From: Pseudomonadota bacterium
GTDB lineage: Bacteria > Pseudomonadota > Alphaproteobacteria > Reyranellales > Reyranellaceae
Direction: 5' to 3'
Assembly: GCA_018242505.1 (NCBI GenBank)
Contig: JAFEBU010000027.1
Coordinates: 124,001 to 188,000, forward strand
Length of the DNA stretch: 64,000 nt
Made by a program: the position numbers and the translations under genes. Shown here piece by piece: positions 1 through 8,606 of this stretch. The notes beneath the pieces were generated by a model, which worked only from the letters and a program-made list of their open reading frames with translations, had not been told where the DNA came from and did not search any database. Position 1 is the first letter of the stretch. Every line of letters starts with the position of its first letter.

Positions 1-24
1 CTTCAACTCGCTGAAACTGCAATC

Positions 25-1044
25 ATGAGCAAACCGCATATCCATGTCCTTGCGCTCGGCGGAACCATCGCCACGCGTCCCGATGTCACCGGCGCCATGC
101 AGATGGGGCTGGGCGCCGACGACCTCGTGGCGGCTGTGCCACTGCTCGCCAAGATCGCCGACATCGAGGCGGAGACCGTGTCGCGCGTCGGCAGCCATTC
201 GCTTTCCTTCGACCAGATCCATGCGCTCGCGGCCAGGATTCGCACGCTCAAGGCGGACGGCGTCGTGGTGACCCAGGGCACCGACACGCTGGAGGAGACG
301 AGCTTCCTGCTCGACCTGCTGCTCGATCTCGAAATTCCCGTGATCGTGACCGCGGCGATGCGCAATCCTGCGCTCACCTCGCCCGACGGCCCGGGCAACC
401 TGCTGGCCGCGGTGCGGGTGGCGGCCGACCCTTGGGTGCGGGCGCATGCGAATGCGCTCGGCGTCGTGGCAGTGATGCTGGACGAGGTCTACGCAGCGGC
501 GGACGTACTGAAGGTCCATCCGACGCGACTGAACGCCTTCGCCTCGACCCAGACCGGACCGCTGGCGGCGCTGGTCGAGGACCGGATCGTGCCGCTCGCC
601 CTGCCGGTGCGCGACGCGCTCGTCGCGGCGCGTCGGCGGCTGGGCGATGCGGCGAGGGGCCAGGCGTCACCGGTCGCGTTGCTCTGGATGTCGCTCGACG
701 AGCCGGGATATCTGATCAATGCATTGCTCGCTGCACCCGATCGTCTCGGCTATCGCGGTGCGGTGGTCGCTGCCATGGGCGGCGGCCACACTCCGGAGCG
801 AGCAACGGACAGCGTCGTGCGGCTCGCCACCGAATTGCCGACCGTCGTTGCGCCGCGCGCCGGCGGTGGCCCGCTGCTGGAAAAGACCTATGGCGGACCG
901 AGCTCGGAGATCGCCTTGCGCAAGGCGGGCCTGATCTGGGGCGGCAGGCTGCATCCGCTGAAGGCGCGTATCCTGCTCGAAACATGCCTTCGGGCCAGTC
1001 TCGATCGTCCGGCGATCGCCGAGGTGTTCTCCGCTTGGAATTAG
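25..1044 (+). CDS. L-asparaginase family protein
   Basis: Asparaginase-family amidohydrolase that should release ammonia from L-asparagine or a related amide in the cytoplasm. The 339-residue length is normal for the family. GGTIAT at residues 12-17 supplies the nucleophilic Thr14, and TQGTDT at 83-88 supplies the second Thr/Asp pair of the active site. No signal peptide is visible, which argues against a periplasmic form. The ATG lies 24 bases into the window, so promoter and upstream partners are out of view. Its stop overlaps that of the convergent DUF983 gene in a shared TTAG. The exact substrate cannot be told from sequence. Confidence 0.9.
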   Translation: MSKPHIHVLALGGTIATRPDVTGAMQMGLGADDLVAAVPLLAKIADIEAETVSRVGSHSLSFDQIHALAARIRTLKADGVVVTQGTDTLEETSFLLDLLLDLEIPVIVTAAMRNPALTSPDGPGNLLAAVRVAADPWVRAHANALGVVAVMLDEVYAAADVLKVHPTRLNAFASTQTGPLAALVEDRIVPLALPVRDALVAARRRLGDAARGQASPVALLWMSLDEPGYLINALLAAPDRLGYRGAVVAAMGGGHTPERATDSVVRLATELPTVVAPRAGGGPLLEKTYGGPSSEIALRKAGLIWGGRLHPLKARILLETCLRASLDRPAIAEVFSAWN

Positions 1045-1424
1045 GCTCTGGCCCGCTTCGCCGCAGCGAAGCCATGCATTCCCATCTGCCACTGCAGGGC
1101 GACGATCAGACCCTTGATCGGCTGGAGCAAACCGACACCCAGGCCCAGGACCAGCGGCGCCCACAACGTGGTGTGCAGCCAGTAGGGCGGCGAGTAGGCG
1201 ATCTCGACCCACATCGCGAGCGGCACGACGATGTGACCAACCAGGACGATCACGAGGTAAGCGGGAAAATCATCGGCGCGGTGATGGTGGAAGGCTTCGC
1301 CGCATATCTCGCAGCGGTCAGCGACCTTGACGAAGGCGCGAAACAGGTGGCCTTCGCCACAGGCTGGGCATCGACCGCATAAGCCGCGCATCAGCCAGTT
1401 GCCGCGAGTCGCAGGAATCGTCAT
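1041..1424 (-). CDS. DUF983 family membrane protein
   Basis: 127-residue DUF983 protein of unknown function. Near the N terminus, CPAC and CEIC form two CxxC pairs (a zinc-ribbon-like knuckle). Two hydrophobic segments follow that should span the inner membrane. I start it at the ATG at 1424 because AAGGA lies a few bases upstream; a further in-frame start at 1472 would run into the divergent promoter. It is convergent with asparaginase and divergent from the MocR-type gene, so it may share control elements with the latter. Confidence 0.82.
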   Translation of the reverse strand: MTIPATRGNWLMRGLCGRCPACGEGHLFRAFVKVADRCEICGEAFHHHRADDFPAYLVIVLVGHIVVPLAMWVEIAYSPPYWLHTTLWAPLVLGLGVGLLQPIKGLIVALQWQMGMHGFAAAKRARA

Positions 1425-1448
1425 GGGACCATCCTTCGTTGGTGCGGC

Positions 1449-1477
1449 TTGAATATCCGTACAATACGCCATACAAT
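1449..1477 (+). promoter_or_regulatory. Probable sigma70-type promoter of the MocR gene
   Basis: TTGAAT at 1449-1454 and TACAAT at 1472-1477 are separated by 17 bases, close to the housekeeping -35/-10 consensus. Transcription would begin around 1484, just ahead of the ATG at 1501. The -10 box is itself the second copy of a TACAAT direct repeat (first copy 1460-1465). Inferred from sequence only. Confidence 0.5.
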
Positions 1478-1504
1478 CAAGGACAAGACAGGCAATTTGT
1501 ATGG
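1469..1504. promoter_or_regulatory. Candidate MocR autoregulatory operator
   Basis: CCATACAA at 1469-1476 is repeated as its inverted complement TTGTATGG at 1497-1504, the latter overlapping the start codon at 1501. A TACAAT direct repeat (1460-1465, 1472-1477) overlaps it. MocR/PdxR regulators commonly bind repeated sites close to their own promoter, so repression of the adjacent gene is a reasonable inference, not shown. Confidence 0.4.
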
Positions 1505-2877
1505 ATTGGCGACCTACACTCAGCGACCGTCGCGGCCCGATCTATGAAAACATCGTCGATGCCCTGGCAGCCGATATCGATTCGGGCCGGCTTCATCGCG
1601 GCGAGCGCCTTCCCACCCATCGTGCGCTGGCCGATGCGCTTGGCGTCGATCTCACGACGGTCACCCGCGCCTATAGCGAGGCGCGACGCAGGGGATTGAC
1701 CGAGGCCCGGGTGGGGCAGGGTACGTTCGTCGCCGAAAGCCGCACCCGCGCCCCGCGCTCGGCTGCCGCGGGCATCGAGTTCGACCTGTCGATGAACCTG
1801 CCGCCGGAGCCGATCGAGGCCGATCTCGAGGGCCGGATCATGCGCGGCCTGGAGGCCTTGCGGCATGACTACGGCATCACCGATTTCCTGAGCTACCAGC
1901 AGCCGAGCGGAAGCGAACGCGATCGCGGCGTCGCGGCGGACTGGCTGCGACGGCGCGTACGGACCGCCAAAGCGGCGACGCTGCTGATTTCGCCCGGCAC
2001 GCAGACGGCGCTCGTCGGCCTGCTGCTCACTCTCGCCAAGCCGGGTGAGACGGTGCTGGTCGACCGGCTCACCTATCCGGGGATCAAGGCCGCCGCTGCG
2101 GCCGTCGGCGTGCGTCTGCGAGGCATCGAGGCCGATGATCGTGGGATGATCCCCGCCGCGCTCGACGAAGCCTGCAGGCGCCACGCAGCCAAGGCGGTGT
2201 ATCTCATTCCCACGCTGCACAACCCGACGACGGTCACGATGACGCAGGCGCGGCGCGAGGAACTCGCCGCCATCATCCGCAATCGCAATCTGGTCCTGAT
2301 CGAGGACGATGCCTACGGCAGCCTCGAACCCAAGGCGCAGCCGATCGCCACGCTCATTCCCGAGCGCAGCTACCTTGCCGCGGGCTTCTCGAAATGCATC
2401 GCTCCCGGATTGCGCGTGTCGCTTGTGCTGGCACCCGATCGGACCGCGGCAGCGTCGCTTGGAAATGCACTGCGTGCCGTGGCCCAGATGCCGGTGCCGC
2501 TGACGGTTGCACTCGTGCTGCGATGGCTGGCCGACGGTAGTGCCGACGCCATTATTGCCGCCATTGCCGCCGAAGCCGCGGCGCGACAGAAGCTCGCGGC
2601 CAAGGCCCTGTCCGGACAGATCTACAAGGCTCATCCCAAGGGTCACCATCTGTGGCTTGCGCTGCCGTCGGCGTGGAACCGCGTCGAATTCGCGGCCCAT
2701 ATCCAGCGACAGGGACTTGCCGTCGTCACCAGCGATAGCTTTAGTGTCGACGGTGCATCCGAGCATGCGATCCGCGTCGCGCTCGGAGTGGCCCGAAACC
2801 GTACTGACTTGGTCGCTGCCCTGGACGTCCTCGCGATTGCCTTGAAGGCGCCTGCGTCAGCGTCCCGCATCGTCTAA
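1501..2877 (+). CDS. MocR-type GntR/aminotransferase transcriptional regulator
   Basis: 458-residue PdxR/MocR-type protein. An N-terminal GntR winged helix (about residues 15-70, with SGRLHRGERLPTHRALADALG) is fused to a fold-type I aminotransferase domain. The PLP lysine should be the one in GFSKC near residue 298. Such proteins sense PLP or an amino compound and regulate, rather than catalyse. The ATG at 1501 sits under a good promoter with repeats that could be its own operator. The bd-oxidase genes begin 28 bases after its stop on the same strand, so it could be cotranscribed with them. Confidence 0.88.
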   Translation: MDWRPTLSDRRGPIYENIVDALAADIDSGRLHRGERLPTHRALADALGVDLTTVTRAYSEARRRGLTEARVGQGTFVAESRTRAPRSAAAGIEFDLSMNLPPEPIEADLEGRIMRGLEALRHDYGITDFLSYQQPSGSERDRGVAADWLRRRVRTAKAATLLISPGTQTALVGLLLTLAKPGETVLVDRLTYPGIKAAAAAVGVRLRGIEADDRGMIPAALDEACRRHAAKAVYLIPTLHNPTTVTMTQARREELAAIIRNRNLVLIEDDAYGSLEPKAQPIATLIPERSYLAAGFSKCIAPGLRVSLVLAPDRTAAASLGNALRAVAQMPVPLTVALVLRWLADGSADAIIAAIAAEAAARQKLAAKALSGQIYKAHPKGHHLWLALPSAWNRVEFAAHIQRQGLAVVTSDSFSVDGASEHAIRVALGVARNRTDLVAALDVLAIALKAPASASRIV

Positions 2878-2904
2878 CATCGATCCTGCGATTGAGATGG
2901 CAGC

Positions 2905-4308
2905 ATGTTCGAAGCCCTTGACGCTACTCTGCTGGCCCGGCTGCAGTTCGCCTTCACCGTTTCGTTCCATTTCGTCTTCCCGTCGTTCACGATCGGGCTC
3001 GCGAGCTATCTTGCGGTGCTGGAGGCGATGTGGCTGGTGACGGGCCGCGAGGTCTATCTCAATCTTTTCAAGTATTGGTTGAAGGTCTTCTCGCTGGTGT
3101 TCGGAATGGGCGTGGTGTCGGGCATCGTCATGTCCTACCAGTTCGGCACGAACTGGTCGGTCTATTCGCAGAAGGCGGGCCCGGTCGTCGGACCGTTGAT
3201 GGCCTACGAGGTGCTGACCGCCTTCTTCCTCGAGGCGGGCTTCCTCGGCGTCATGCTGTTCGGCATGAACCGCGTCGGCCGCGGCCTGCATTTCGTGGCG
3301 ACGCTTGCCGTCGCGGTCGGGACCCTGCTCTCGGCCTTCTGGATCCTCGCCGCGAACAGCTGGATGCAGACGCCGGTCGGCCATACCATCGCCGCCAATG
3401 GCCAGTTCGTGCCAGCCGACTGGTGGCAAATCATCTTCAATCCGTCTTTCCCCTATCGGCTGCCTCACACCGTCGCCGCGTCCTATCTCACCACGGCGCT
3501 GGCTGTGGGCGCAGTCGCGGCCTGGCATTTGTTGCGCGGGCAGAAAGGCGAGGGCGTGCGGGTCATGTTTTCGATGGCGATGGGCATGATCACGGTGACA
3601 GCCCCGATCCAGATCCTGCTTGGCGATCAGCACGGCCTGAACACGCTCGAATACCAGCCGGTCAAAGTGATGGCGATGGAAGGCCACTTCGAGAGCCATC
3701 CTGACGGCGCGCCTCTGATCCTGTTCGGCCTGCCGGATCAGGAGGCCGCGAAAGTGCGCGCCGAGATCGCTGTGCCCAAGCTTTCGTCGCTGATCCTGAA
3801 GCACGCGCTCGATGCGCCGCTCAAGGGTCTGGACACGGTGCCACGCAGCGAGTGGCCGCCGGTGGCGATCGTGTTCTGGTCGTTCAGGATCATGGTCGGG
3901 CTCGGCCTGCTGATGTTGCTGCTGGGCGCATGGAGCCTGCTCGCACGCCTGTGGCGTGGCCTATACGACTGGAAGTGGCTGCATCGTCTCGCCCTGGCTA
4001 TGGGGCCGGCCGGCTTCGTCGCGGTGATCGCGGGTTGGGTGACCACCGAAGTCGGTCGCCAGCCCTACACGGTCTATGGCCTGCTGCGCACGGCTCAGTC
4101 GGTATCGCCGCTGGATGCGCCGGCCGTCGGCACGTCGCTGGTCGCTTTCATCGTTGTCTATTTCATCGTGTTTGGCGCGGGCATTTTCTATGTCCTGAAA
4201 CTGATGGGCCAGACGCCGCACGAGGGCGAGCCGGGCCCCGAGGCTGTGCCGAGCCACGCCGCCGGCATCACGCCGGGTCCTGCCGTCTCTGCAGGCCGGA
4301 GGACGTAG
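2905..4308 (+). CDS. cydA: Cytochrome bd ubiquinol oxidase subunit I, cyanide-insensitive type
   Basis: 467-residue inner-membrane quinol oxidase subunit with about nine membrane segments. It oxidises ubiquinol and reduces oxygen without pumping protons. His22 in SFHFVFPSF matches the conserved heme ligand near the N terminus. GWVTTEVGRQPYTVYG (from about residue 376) is the quinol-side signature and resembles the CIO subclass. The periplasmic Q-loop looks short, also as in CIO. It is followed two bases later by subunit II and then by a DUF2474 peptide, the usual CIO operon. It allows respiration at low oxygen or when heme-copper oxidases are inhibited. Confidence 0.93.
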   Translation: MFEALDATLLARLQFAFTVSFHFVFPSFTIGLASYLAVLEAMWLVTGREVYLNLFKYWLKVFSLVFGMGVVSGIVMSYQFGTNWSVYSQKAGPVVGPLMAYEVLTAFFLEAGFLGVMLFGMNRVGRGLHFVATLAVAVGTLLSAFWILAANSWMQTPVGHTIAANGQFVPADWWQIIFNPSFPYRLPHTVAASYLTTALAVGAVAAWHLLRGQKGEGVRVMFSMAMGMITVTAPIQILLGDQHGLNTLEYQPVKVMAMEGHFESHPDGAPLILFGLPDQEAAKVRAEIAVPKLSSLILKHALDAPLKGLDTVPRSEWPPVAIVFWSFRIMVGLGLLMLLLGAWSLLARLWRGLYDWKWLHRLALAMGPAGFVAVIAGWVTTEVGRQPYTVYGLLRTAQSVSPLDAPAVGTSLVAFIVVYFIVFGAGIFYVLKLMGQTPHEGEPGPEAVPSHAAGITPGPAVSAGRRT

Positions 4309-4310
4309 GC

Positions 4311-5318
4311 ATGACGATCGCCTTCGATCTGCCCATCGTCTGGGCCTTCATCATCACCTTCGCGATCTTCGCCTATGTCGTGATGGACGGTTTCGATCTC
4401 GGCACCGGCATCCTGTTCCCGTTCTTCGACGCCGGGCAGGAGCGCGATCGCGCCATCAATTCGATCGCGCCGGTATGGGACGGCAACGAGACCTGGCTGG
4501 TGCTGGGCGGCGGCGGGCTGATGGCGGCATTCCCGGCCGCCTACGGCATCATCCTGTCGGCGCTCTACACGCCGATCATCGCCATGCTGCTGGCATTGAT
4601 CTTCCGCGGTGTCGCCTTCGAGTTCCGCTGGCGCAATCCGCGGCATCGCAAATACTGGGATACGGCTTTTGCGCTGGGCTCGACCGTGGCTGCCCTGGCG
4701 CAAGGCATCACGCTCGGCGGCCTGCTGCAGGGCATCGCCGTGCGCGACAATGCTTATGCCGGCGGCTGGTGGGATTGGCTGTCGCCGTTCAGCCTGCTGG
4801 TCGGCGTGAGCCTGGTTGCCGGCTATGCGCTCCTGGGCGCGACCTGGCTGATCATGAAGAGCGAGGGGTCGCTCCGGGACCATTGCCAGCGCCTGGCGCT
4901 TCGACTCGGCATCGCCACCATTGCCGGCATGGCCGCGGTGAGCGCGGCCACGCCGTTCCTCAGTAACGACTATGCCACGCGCTGGTTCGCTTGGCCGCAG
5001 GTCCTGTTCACGGCGCAGGTGCCGCTTCTGGTGGCGATCGCCTCGATTGCGTTCTTCTTCGCGCTGCGGTTCAGGCACGACCATTGGCCGTTCCTGATCG
5101 CGCTTGCCTTGTTCGCGCTCGGCCTCGCTGGCCTCGGCGTCAGCCTCTATCCCTATGTCGTGCCGCGCGCCGTCACGATCTGGGATGCTGCCGCGCCCTC
5201 GGCCAGCCTGCAATTCATGCTGGTCGGTGCGGCGATCATGGTGCCGATCATCCTCGCCTATACCGGCTATGCCTACTGGGTGTTCCGCGGCAAGACCGGT
5301 CACGAGGGCTATCATTGA
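4311..5318 (+). CDS. cydB: Cytochrome bd ubiquinol oxidase subunit II
   Basis: 335-residue CydB-type membrane subunit, partner of the preceding CydA. It starts at the ATG at 4311, two bases after the cydA stop. Typical CydB sequence VMDGFDLGTG lies near residue 25, and WDGNETWLVLGG near residue 57. About eight hydrophobic segments are visible. The length and content match cyanide-insensitive oxidase subunit II. Tight spacing indicates translation coupled to cydA. Confidence 0.93.
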   Translation: MTIAFDLPIVWAFIITFAIFAYVVMDGFDLGTGILFPFFDAGQERDRAINSIAPVWDGNETWLVLGGGGLMAAFPAAYGIILSALYTPIIAMLLALIFRGVAFEFRWRNPRHRKYWDTAFALGSTVAALAQGITLGGLLQGIAVRDNAYAGGWWDWLSPFSLLVGVSLVAGYALLGATWLIMKSEGSLRDHCQRLALRLGIATIAGMAAVSAATPFLSNDYATRWFAWPQVLFTAQVPLLVAIASIAFFFALRFRHDHWPFLIALALFALGLAGLGVSLYPYVVPRAVTIWDAAAPSASLQFMLVGAAIMVPIILAYTGYAYWVFRGKTGHEGYH

Positions 5319-5331
5319 GGAGTGATTGCTG

Positions 5332-5433
5332 ATGCCGTCCGCCCGGCAGTGGCTGTGGTTTGTGGGTCTGTGGGCCGCTGGCGTCGGCGTTGTGGCGCTG
5401 GTTGGTTATGGCATCCGTCTGTGGCTGAAGTAG
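5332..5433 (+). CDS. DUF2474 small membrane protein, third subunit of the bd oxidase
   Basis: A 33-residue reading frame beginning MPSARQWLWFVGLW and ending GIRLWLK. It has one hydrophobic helix with a positively charged N terminus, matching the DUF2474 family found directly after CIO-type cydAB. It starts 13 bases after the cydB stop, with TGAGGAG as ribosome binding site. By analogy with CydX it may stabilise the oxidase complex in the inner membrane; that role is inferred. It is short enough to be skipped by standard gene calling. Confidence 0.8.
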   Translation: MPSARQWLWFVGLWAAGVGVVALVGYGIRLWLK

Positions 5434-5464
5434 CTGCTCGACATGCACCGTGACGTTCGCGTTG

Positions 5465-5833
5465 CTATGTCGTGAGGCGTGTCGGCCGGCAATTCCAGGC
5501 CAGCGGCCGGCCGGTGCCGAAATTTTCCCGCAGGGCCGCAAGATCATCGCGACCGCTCCATTGCACCGAGGGATCGGTATAGCGGAAGCCGTCGCCACCG
5601 GGCTGATATTCCATGCGCCATGTCCTGTTCTCGAACGTGACCGTCGCCCGGTTCTTGGCATAGACCACGCGGACTTCCTTGTGATTCTCGCAGGCATAGG
5701 CGATGCCACGCGGCACCAGATCGTCAGGAGCTGGCCGCGCGATGGACGCCGGGGCCGTAACTGCCGCGCCGTGCTGCGTGCAAGCGCCCAGGGGCGCGAC
5801 GAGCATGAGAACGGCAGCCGGCAGAGGACGCAT
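5465..5833 (-). CDS. Putative MliC-like lipoprotein
   Basis: 122-residue putative lipoprotein. Residues 1-18 form a signal peptide ending in the lipobox LGAC, so Cys18 would be acylated. The rest resembles the membrane-bound inhibitor of C-type lysozyme fold: YACENHKEVRVVYAKNRATV, then the charged or aromatic strand pattern and a late Cys (AWNC) that could pair with the Cys of YAC. I use the ATG at 5833 because GGAAGGA lies ten bases upstream; an upstream ATG at 5854 is less well placed. Family assignment is moderate, since the domain is short and divergent. Confidence 0.6.
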   Translation of the reverse strand: MRPLPAAVLMLVAPLGACTQHGAAVTAPASIARPAPDDLVPRGIAYACENHKEVRVVYAKNRATVTFENRTWRMEYQPGGDGFRYTDPSVQWSGRDDLAALRENFGTGRPLAWNCRPTRLTT

Positions 5834-5961
5834 CGAACGATATTCCTTCCACATGTTTCGGGGAGCGCGAGCTTAGCGAGCTTGTGAGGCGGAGCAACGC
5901 TTCCCAGCCCGCTGCCGCCTGCGCATACTGCCGCGCCTGCTTCGAGCCAAGGGGGAGAGGG

Positions 5962-6756
5962 ATGCCGCACCTGAAATTGCGCGACGGCGCTGAACTCTAC
6001 TACGACAAATTGGGCAGCGGCCCGCCGCTCTTCCTCGTTCCCGGACTGGGCGGCGACAGTCGCTTCTGGGGCGACAATGTCGCGGGACTCGCCAAAACAT
6101 TCACAGTGGTGGTGCACGATCACCGCGGCACGGGGCGCAGCTCGCTATCGCGGATCGATTACAGCGTCGGACAGATGGCCGACGACGCTTTGCAGCTCAT
6201 CGAGGCGCTGGGCTTCGACAAGGTCCATTGGTGCGGCCATTCGACCGGCGGGGCGATGGGCCAGGTGCTGGCGATCGAACATCCGGAACGCATCGACCGG
6301 CTGGTGCTGAGCGCCACCTGGGCCAAGACCGACACATTCTTCCGCCGCCTGTTCGAGGCGCGTTCGCAGATATTGCGCGAACTGGGACCGGAAGCCTACC
6401 TGAAGGCGAGCGCGCTTGCGCTCCACATGCCGGCCTGGATTCGCGACCATGATGCCGACCTCGCGACGGCCGAGGCCAAAGCCAAGGAAACCATTCTGAT
6501 TCCCGAGATCGTGCTGTCCCGCATCGCCGCCATCGTGGCGCATGACCGGCGCGAGCAACTCCAGAAGGTGCGATCGCCGGCCCTCGCCATTTGCGCGCGG
6601 GACGACATGGTGACGCCGCTCTATTTCACGGAAGAGCTGGTGCGCCTGATCCCGCGGGCCCGTGCCTATATTCTGCCCGACGGCGGCCATCTCTATCCCA
6701 ACGTGCATGGCGCCGAGTTTCGACGTGTAATGACCGCCTTCCTGCTGGAGTCCTGA
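5962..6756 (+). CDS. Alpha/beta fold hydrolase
   Basis: 264-residue alpha/beta hydrolase resembling 3-oxoadipate enol-lactonase-type enzymes. The nucleophile elbow GHSTGG lies near residue 94. The acid is probably in CARDDMVTP, and the catalytic His in DGGHLYP. No signal peptide. The ATG at 5962 follows GGGAGAGGG. Its stop lies one base before the M20 amidohydrolase start, so the two form an operon with the DsbA-like gene. Substrate unknown; an ester or lactone upstream of the amidohydrolase step is plausible. Confidence 0.82.
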   Translation: MPHLKLRDGAELYYDKLGSGPPLFLVPGLGGDSRFWGDNVAGLAKTFTVVVHDHRGTGRSSLSRIDYSVGQMADDALQLIEALGFDKVHWCGHSTGGAMGQVLAIEHPERIDRLVLSATWAKTDTFFRRLFEARSQILRELGPEAYLKASALALHMPAWIRDHDADLATAEAKAKETILIPEIVLSRIAAIVAHDRREQLQKVRSPALAICARDDMVTPLYFTEELVRLIPRARAYILPDGGHLYPNVHGAEFRRVMTAFLLES

Positions 6757-6757
6757 C

Positions 6758-7939
6758 ATGCCCGCCAAGATCGAACCGAAGATTGCAGCTTTTGCCGCCG
6801 AGCTGACTGCTATCCGTCGCGACATCCACGCTCATCCCGAGCTTGGCTTCGAGGAGGAGCGGACCTCGAAGATCGTCGCCGGCAAGCTCAAGGAATGGGG
6901 CTGCGAGGTCACCACCGGCATCGGCAAGACCGGCGTCGTGGGCACGATCCGCGTCGGCAACAATCCCAAGGCGATCGGACTGCGTGCCGACATGGATGCG
7001 TTGCCGATGGACGAGCACAATACCTTCGATCACCGCAGCCGCCACGAGGGGCGCATGCATGCCTGCGGCCACGACGGCCATACGACCATGCTGCTGGGCG
7101 CGGCCAAGTATCTTTCGGACACGCGAAACTTCGATGGCACGGTGCATTTCATCTTCCAGCCCGCCGAGGAAGGTCGCGGCGGCGCCGAAGCGATGGTGAA
7201 GGACGGGCTGTTCGACAAGTTTCCCTGTGAGCAGATCTTCGGGATGCATAACCGGCCCAAGCTCGATGTCGGCAAGTTCGCCATCCGCTCGGGCCCGCAG
7301 ATGGCGGGCGGAGGCCTGTTCGACATCAAGATCACCGGCAAGGGCGCGCACGGCGCACGGCCTGAATCGGGTATCGATCCCGTCATCATCGCGACGCAGA
7401 TCATCTCGGCGCTGCAGAGCATCGTGTCGCGCAACGTGGCGCCGCTCGATTCGGCGGTGATCTCGGTGACGCAGATGCATGCCGGCGACGCCTATAACGT
7501 GATCCCGCAGGAGGCGGTGCTGCGTGGCACCATCCGTGCCTTCCGCAAGGAGACGATGGCGCTGATCAAGGAGCGCATCGAGACGATCTCCCGCGGCATC
7601 GCCAAGACCCTGGGCGGCACGGCGGAACCTGACGTGCGCGTCGTCTTTCCGCCGCTGGTGAACGACAGGGATTCGGTGAAGTTCATTTCCGATGTCGCCG
7701 CCTCGATCGTGGGCGAGGAGAACATGAATCGCGAGGGACCTTACGTGATGGCGTCCGAGGATTTCTCCTACATGCTGGAGAAGGTGCCCGGCGCCTTCAT
7801 CAACATCGGCAACGGCGGTGGAGAGGGCGGTTGCGAGGTCCACAATCCGGGCTACGACTTCAACGACGAGATCATCACACTCGGCGCCACCCTGTGGTCG
7901 CGCGTGGTGGAGACGAAATTGGCGAAGGACGCGAGGTAG
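6758..7939 (+). CDS. M20 family metallo-amidohydrolase (hippurate hydrolase-like)
   Basis: 393-residue M20D peptidase/amidohydrolase that cleaves N-acyl amino acids or similar amides. Metal ligands are visible in MHACGHDGH near residue 100, followed by PAEEGRGG near residue 137 with the catalytic Glu pair. A late His lies in CEVHNPGYDFND. The start at 6758 lies one base after the upstream hydrolase stop. It is cytoplasmic (no signal). The operon suggests sequential hydrolysis of one compound class. Confidence 0.88.
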   Translation: MPAKIEPKIAAFAAELTAIRRDIHAHPELGFEEERTSKIVAGKLKEWGCEVTTGIGKTGVVGTIRVGNNPKAIGLRADMDALPMDEHNTFDHRSRHEGRMHACGHDGHTTMLLGAAKYLSDTRNFDGTVHFIFQPAEEGRGGAEAMVKDGLFDKFPCEQIFGMHNRPKLDVGKFAIRSGPQMAGGGLFDIKITGKGAHGARPESGIDPVIIATQIISALQSIVSRNVAPLDSAVISVTQMHAGDAYNVIPQEAVLRGTIRAFRKETMALIKERIETISRGIAKTLGGTAEPDVRVVFPPLVNDRDSVKFISDVAASIVGEENMNREGPYVMASEDFSYMLEKVPGAFINIGNGGGEGGCEVHNPGYDFNDEIITLGATLWSRVVETKLAKDAR

Positions 7940-7962
7940 CATCCATCGAGCAGGAAGCGACA

Positions 7963-8568
7963 GTGACCGAGATCACGCTCTGGTCCGATTATGTGAGTCC
8001 CTACGCCTTCGTTGCGAAGGCGTGGGCCTATCAGCTCGAGGACGACTACGAGGTCGCGCTGAACTGGCAACCCTATACGCTCGACATCGCCTCGTTCCAG
8101 GGCTCGGTCGAGGCGCGCGATCCGCATCACTGGCGGCGCGTGCGCTATGCCTACATGGATGCGCGCCGCTTCGCCAACAAGCAGGGCCTGACACTGATGG
8201 GCCCGAAGAAGATCTACTTCGCCCGTCCCATCAATGCCGGCATGCTCTATGCCCAGAAGCATGGCGTGTTTCGCCAATACAACGATCTTGCCTTCGATCG
8301 CTTCTGGCGCCGTGCCGTCGATCCGGAGAACATCGAGGCGATCGAGTCGCTTCTGGCGGAAGCCGGGGCACCTGCAGGCTTTGCCGCTTTCCTCGCCGGC
8401 GAGGGCGGGGCGGAGCACGATCGTCTACGCAACGTGGCGGAGGCCTCGGGCGTTTTCGGAGTGCCGACCTTCGTCTTCGAGGGCGAGCTCTTCTGGGGCG
8501 GCGATCGTATCGGGCTGTTGCGCGAGCGACTTGGCGAGAAAGGCATCAACCGCCGGTACGCCGCCTGA
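7963..8568 (+). CDS. DsbA family protein (2-hydroxychromene-2-carboxylate isomerase-like)
   Basis: 201-residue thioredoxin-fold protein of the DsbA/HCCA-isomerase group. In place of CxxC it has SPY in SDYVSPYAF near the N terminus, as in glutathione-dependent HCCA isomerases. FGVPTFVFEGELFWGGDR near the C terminus is the cis-Pro loop typical of the family. I start it at the GTG at 7963 preceded by AGGAAG. Third gene of the 5962-8568 operon. It may isomerise or conjugate an aromatic intermediate using glutathione; the specific reaction is unknown. Confidence 0.8.
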   Translation: MTEITLWSDYVSPYAFVAKAWAYQLEDDYEVALNWQPYTLDIASFQGSVEARDPHHWRRVRYAYMDARRFANKQGLTLMGPKKIYFARPINAGMLYAQKHGVFRQYNDLAFDRFWRRAVDPENIEAIESLLAEAGAPAGFAAFLAGEGGAEHDRLRNVAEASGVFGVPTFVFEGELFWGGDRIGLLRERLGEKGINRRYAA

Positions 8569-8606
8569 ACGGGGCAGGGTCGGCTGTCCCCGAGACGGGA
8601 CGGGCG

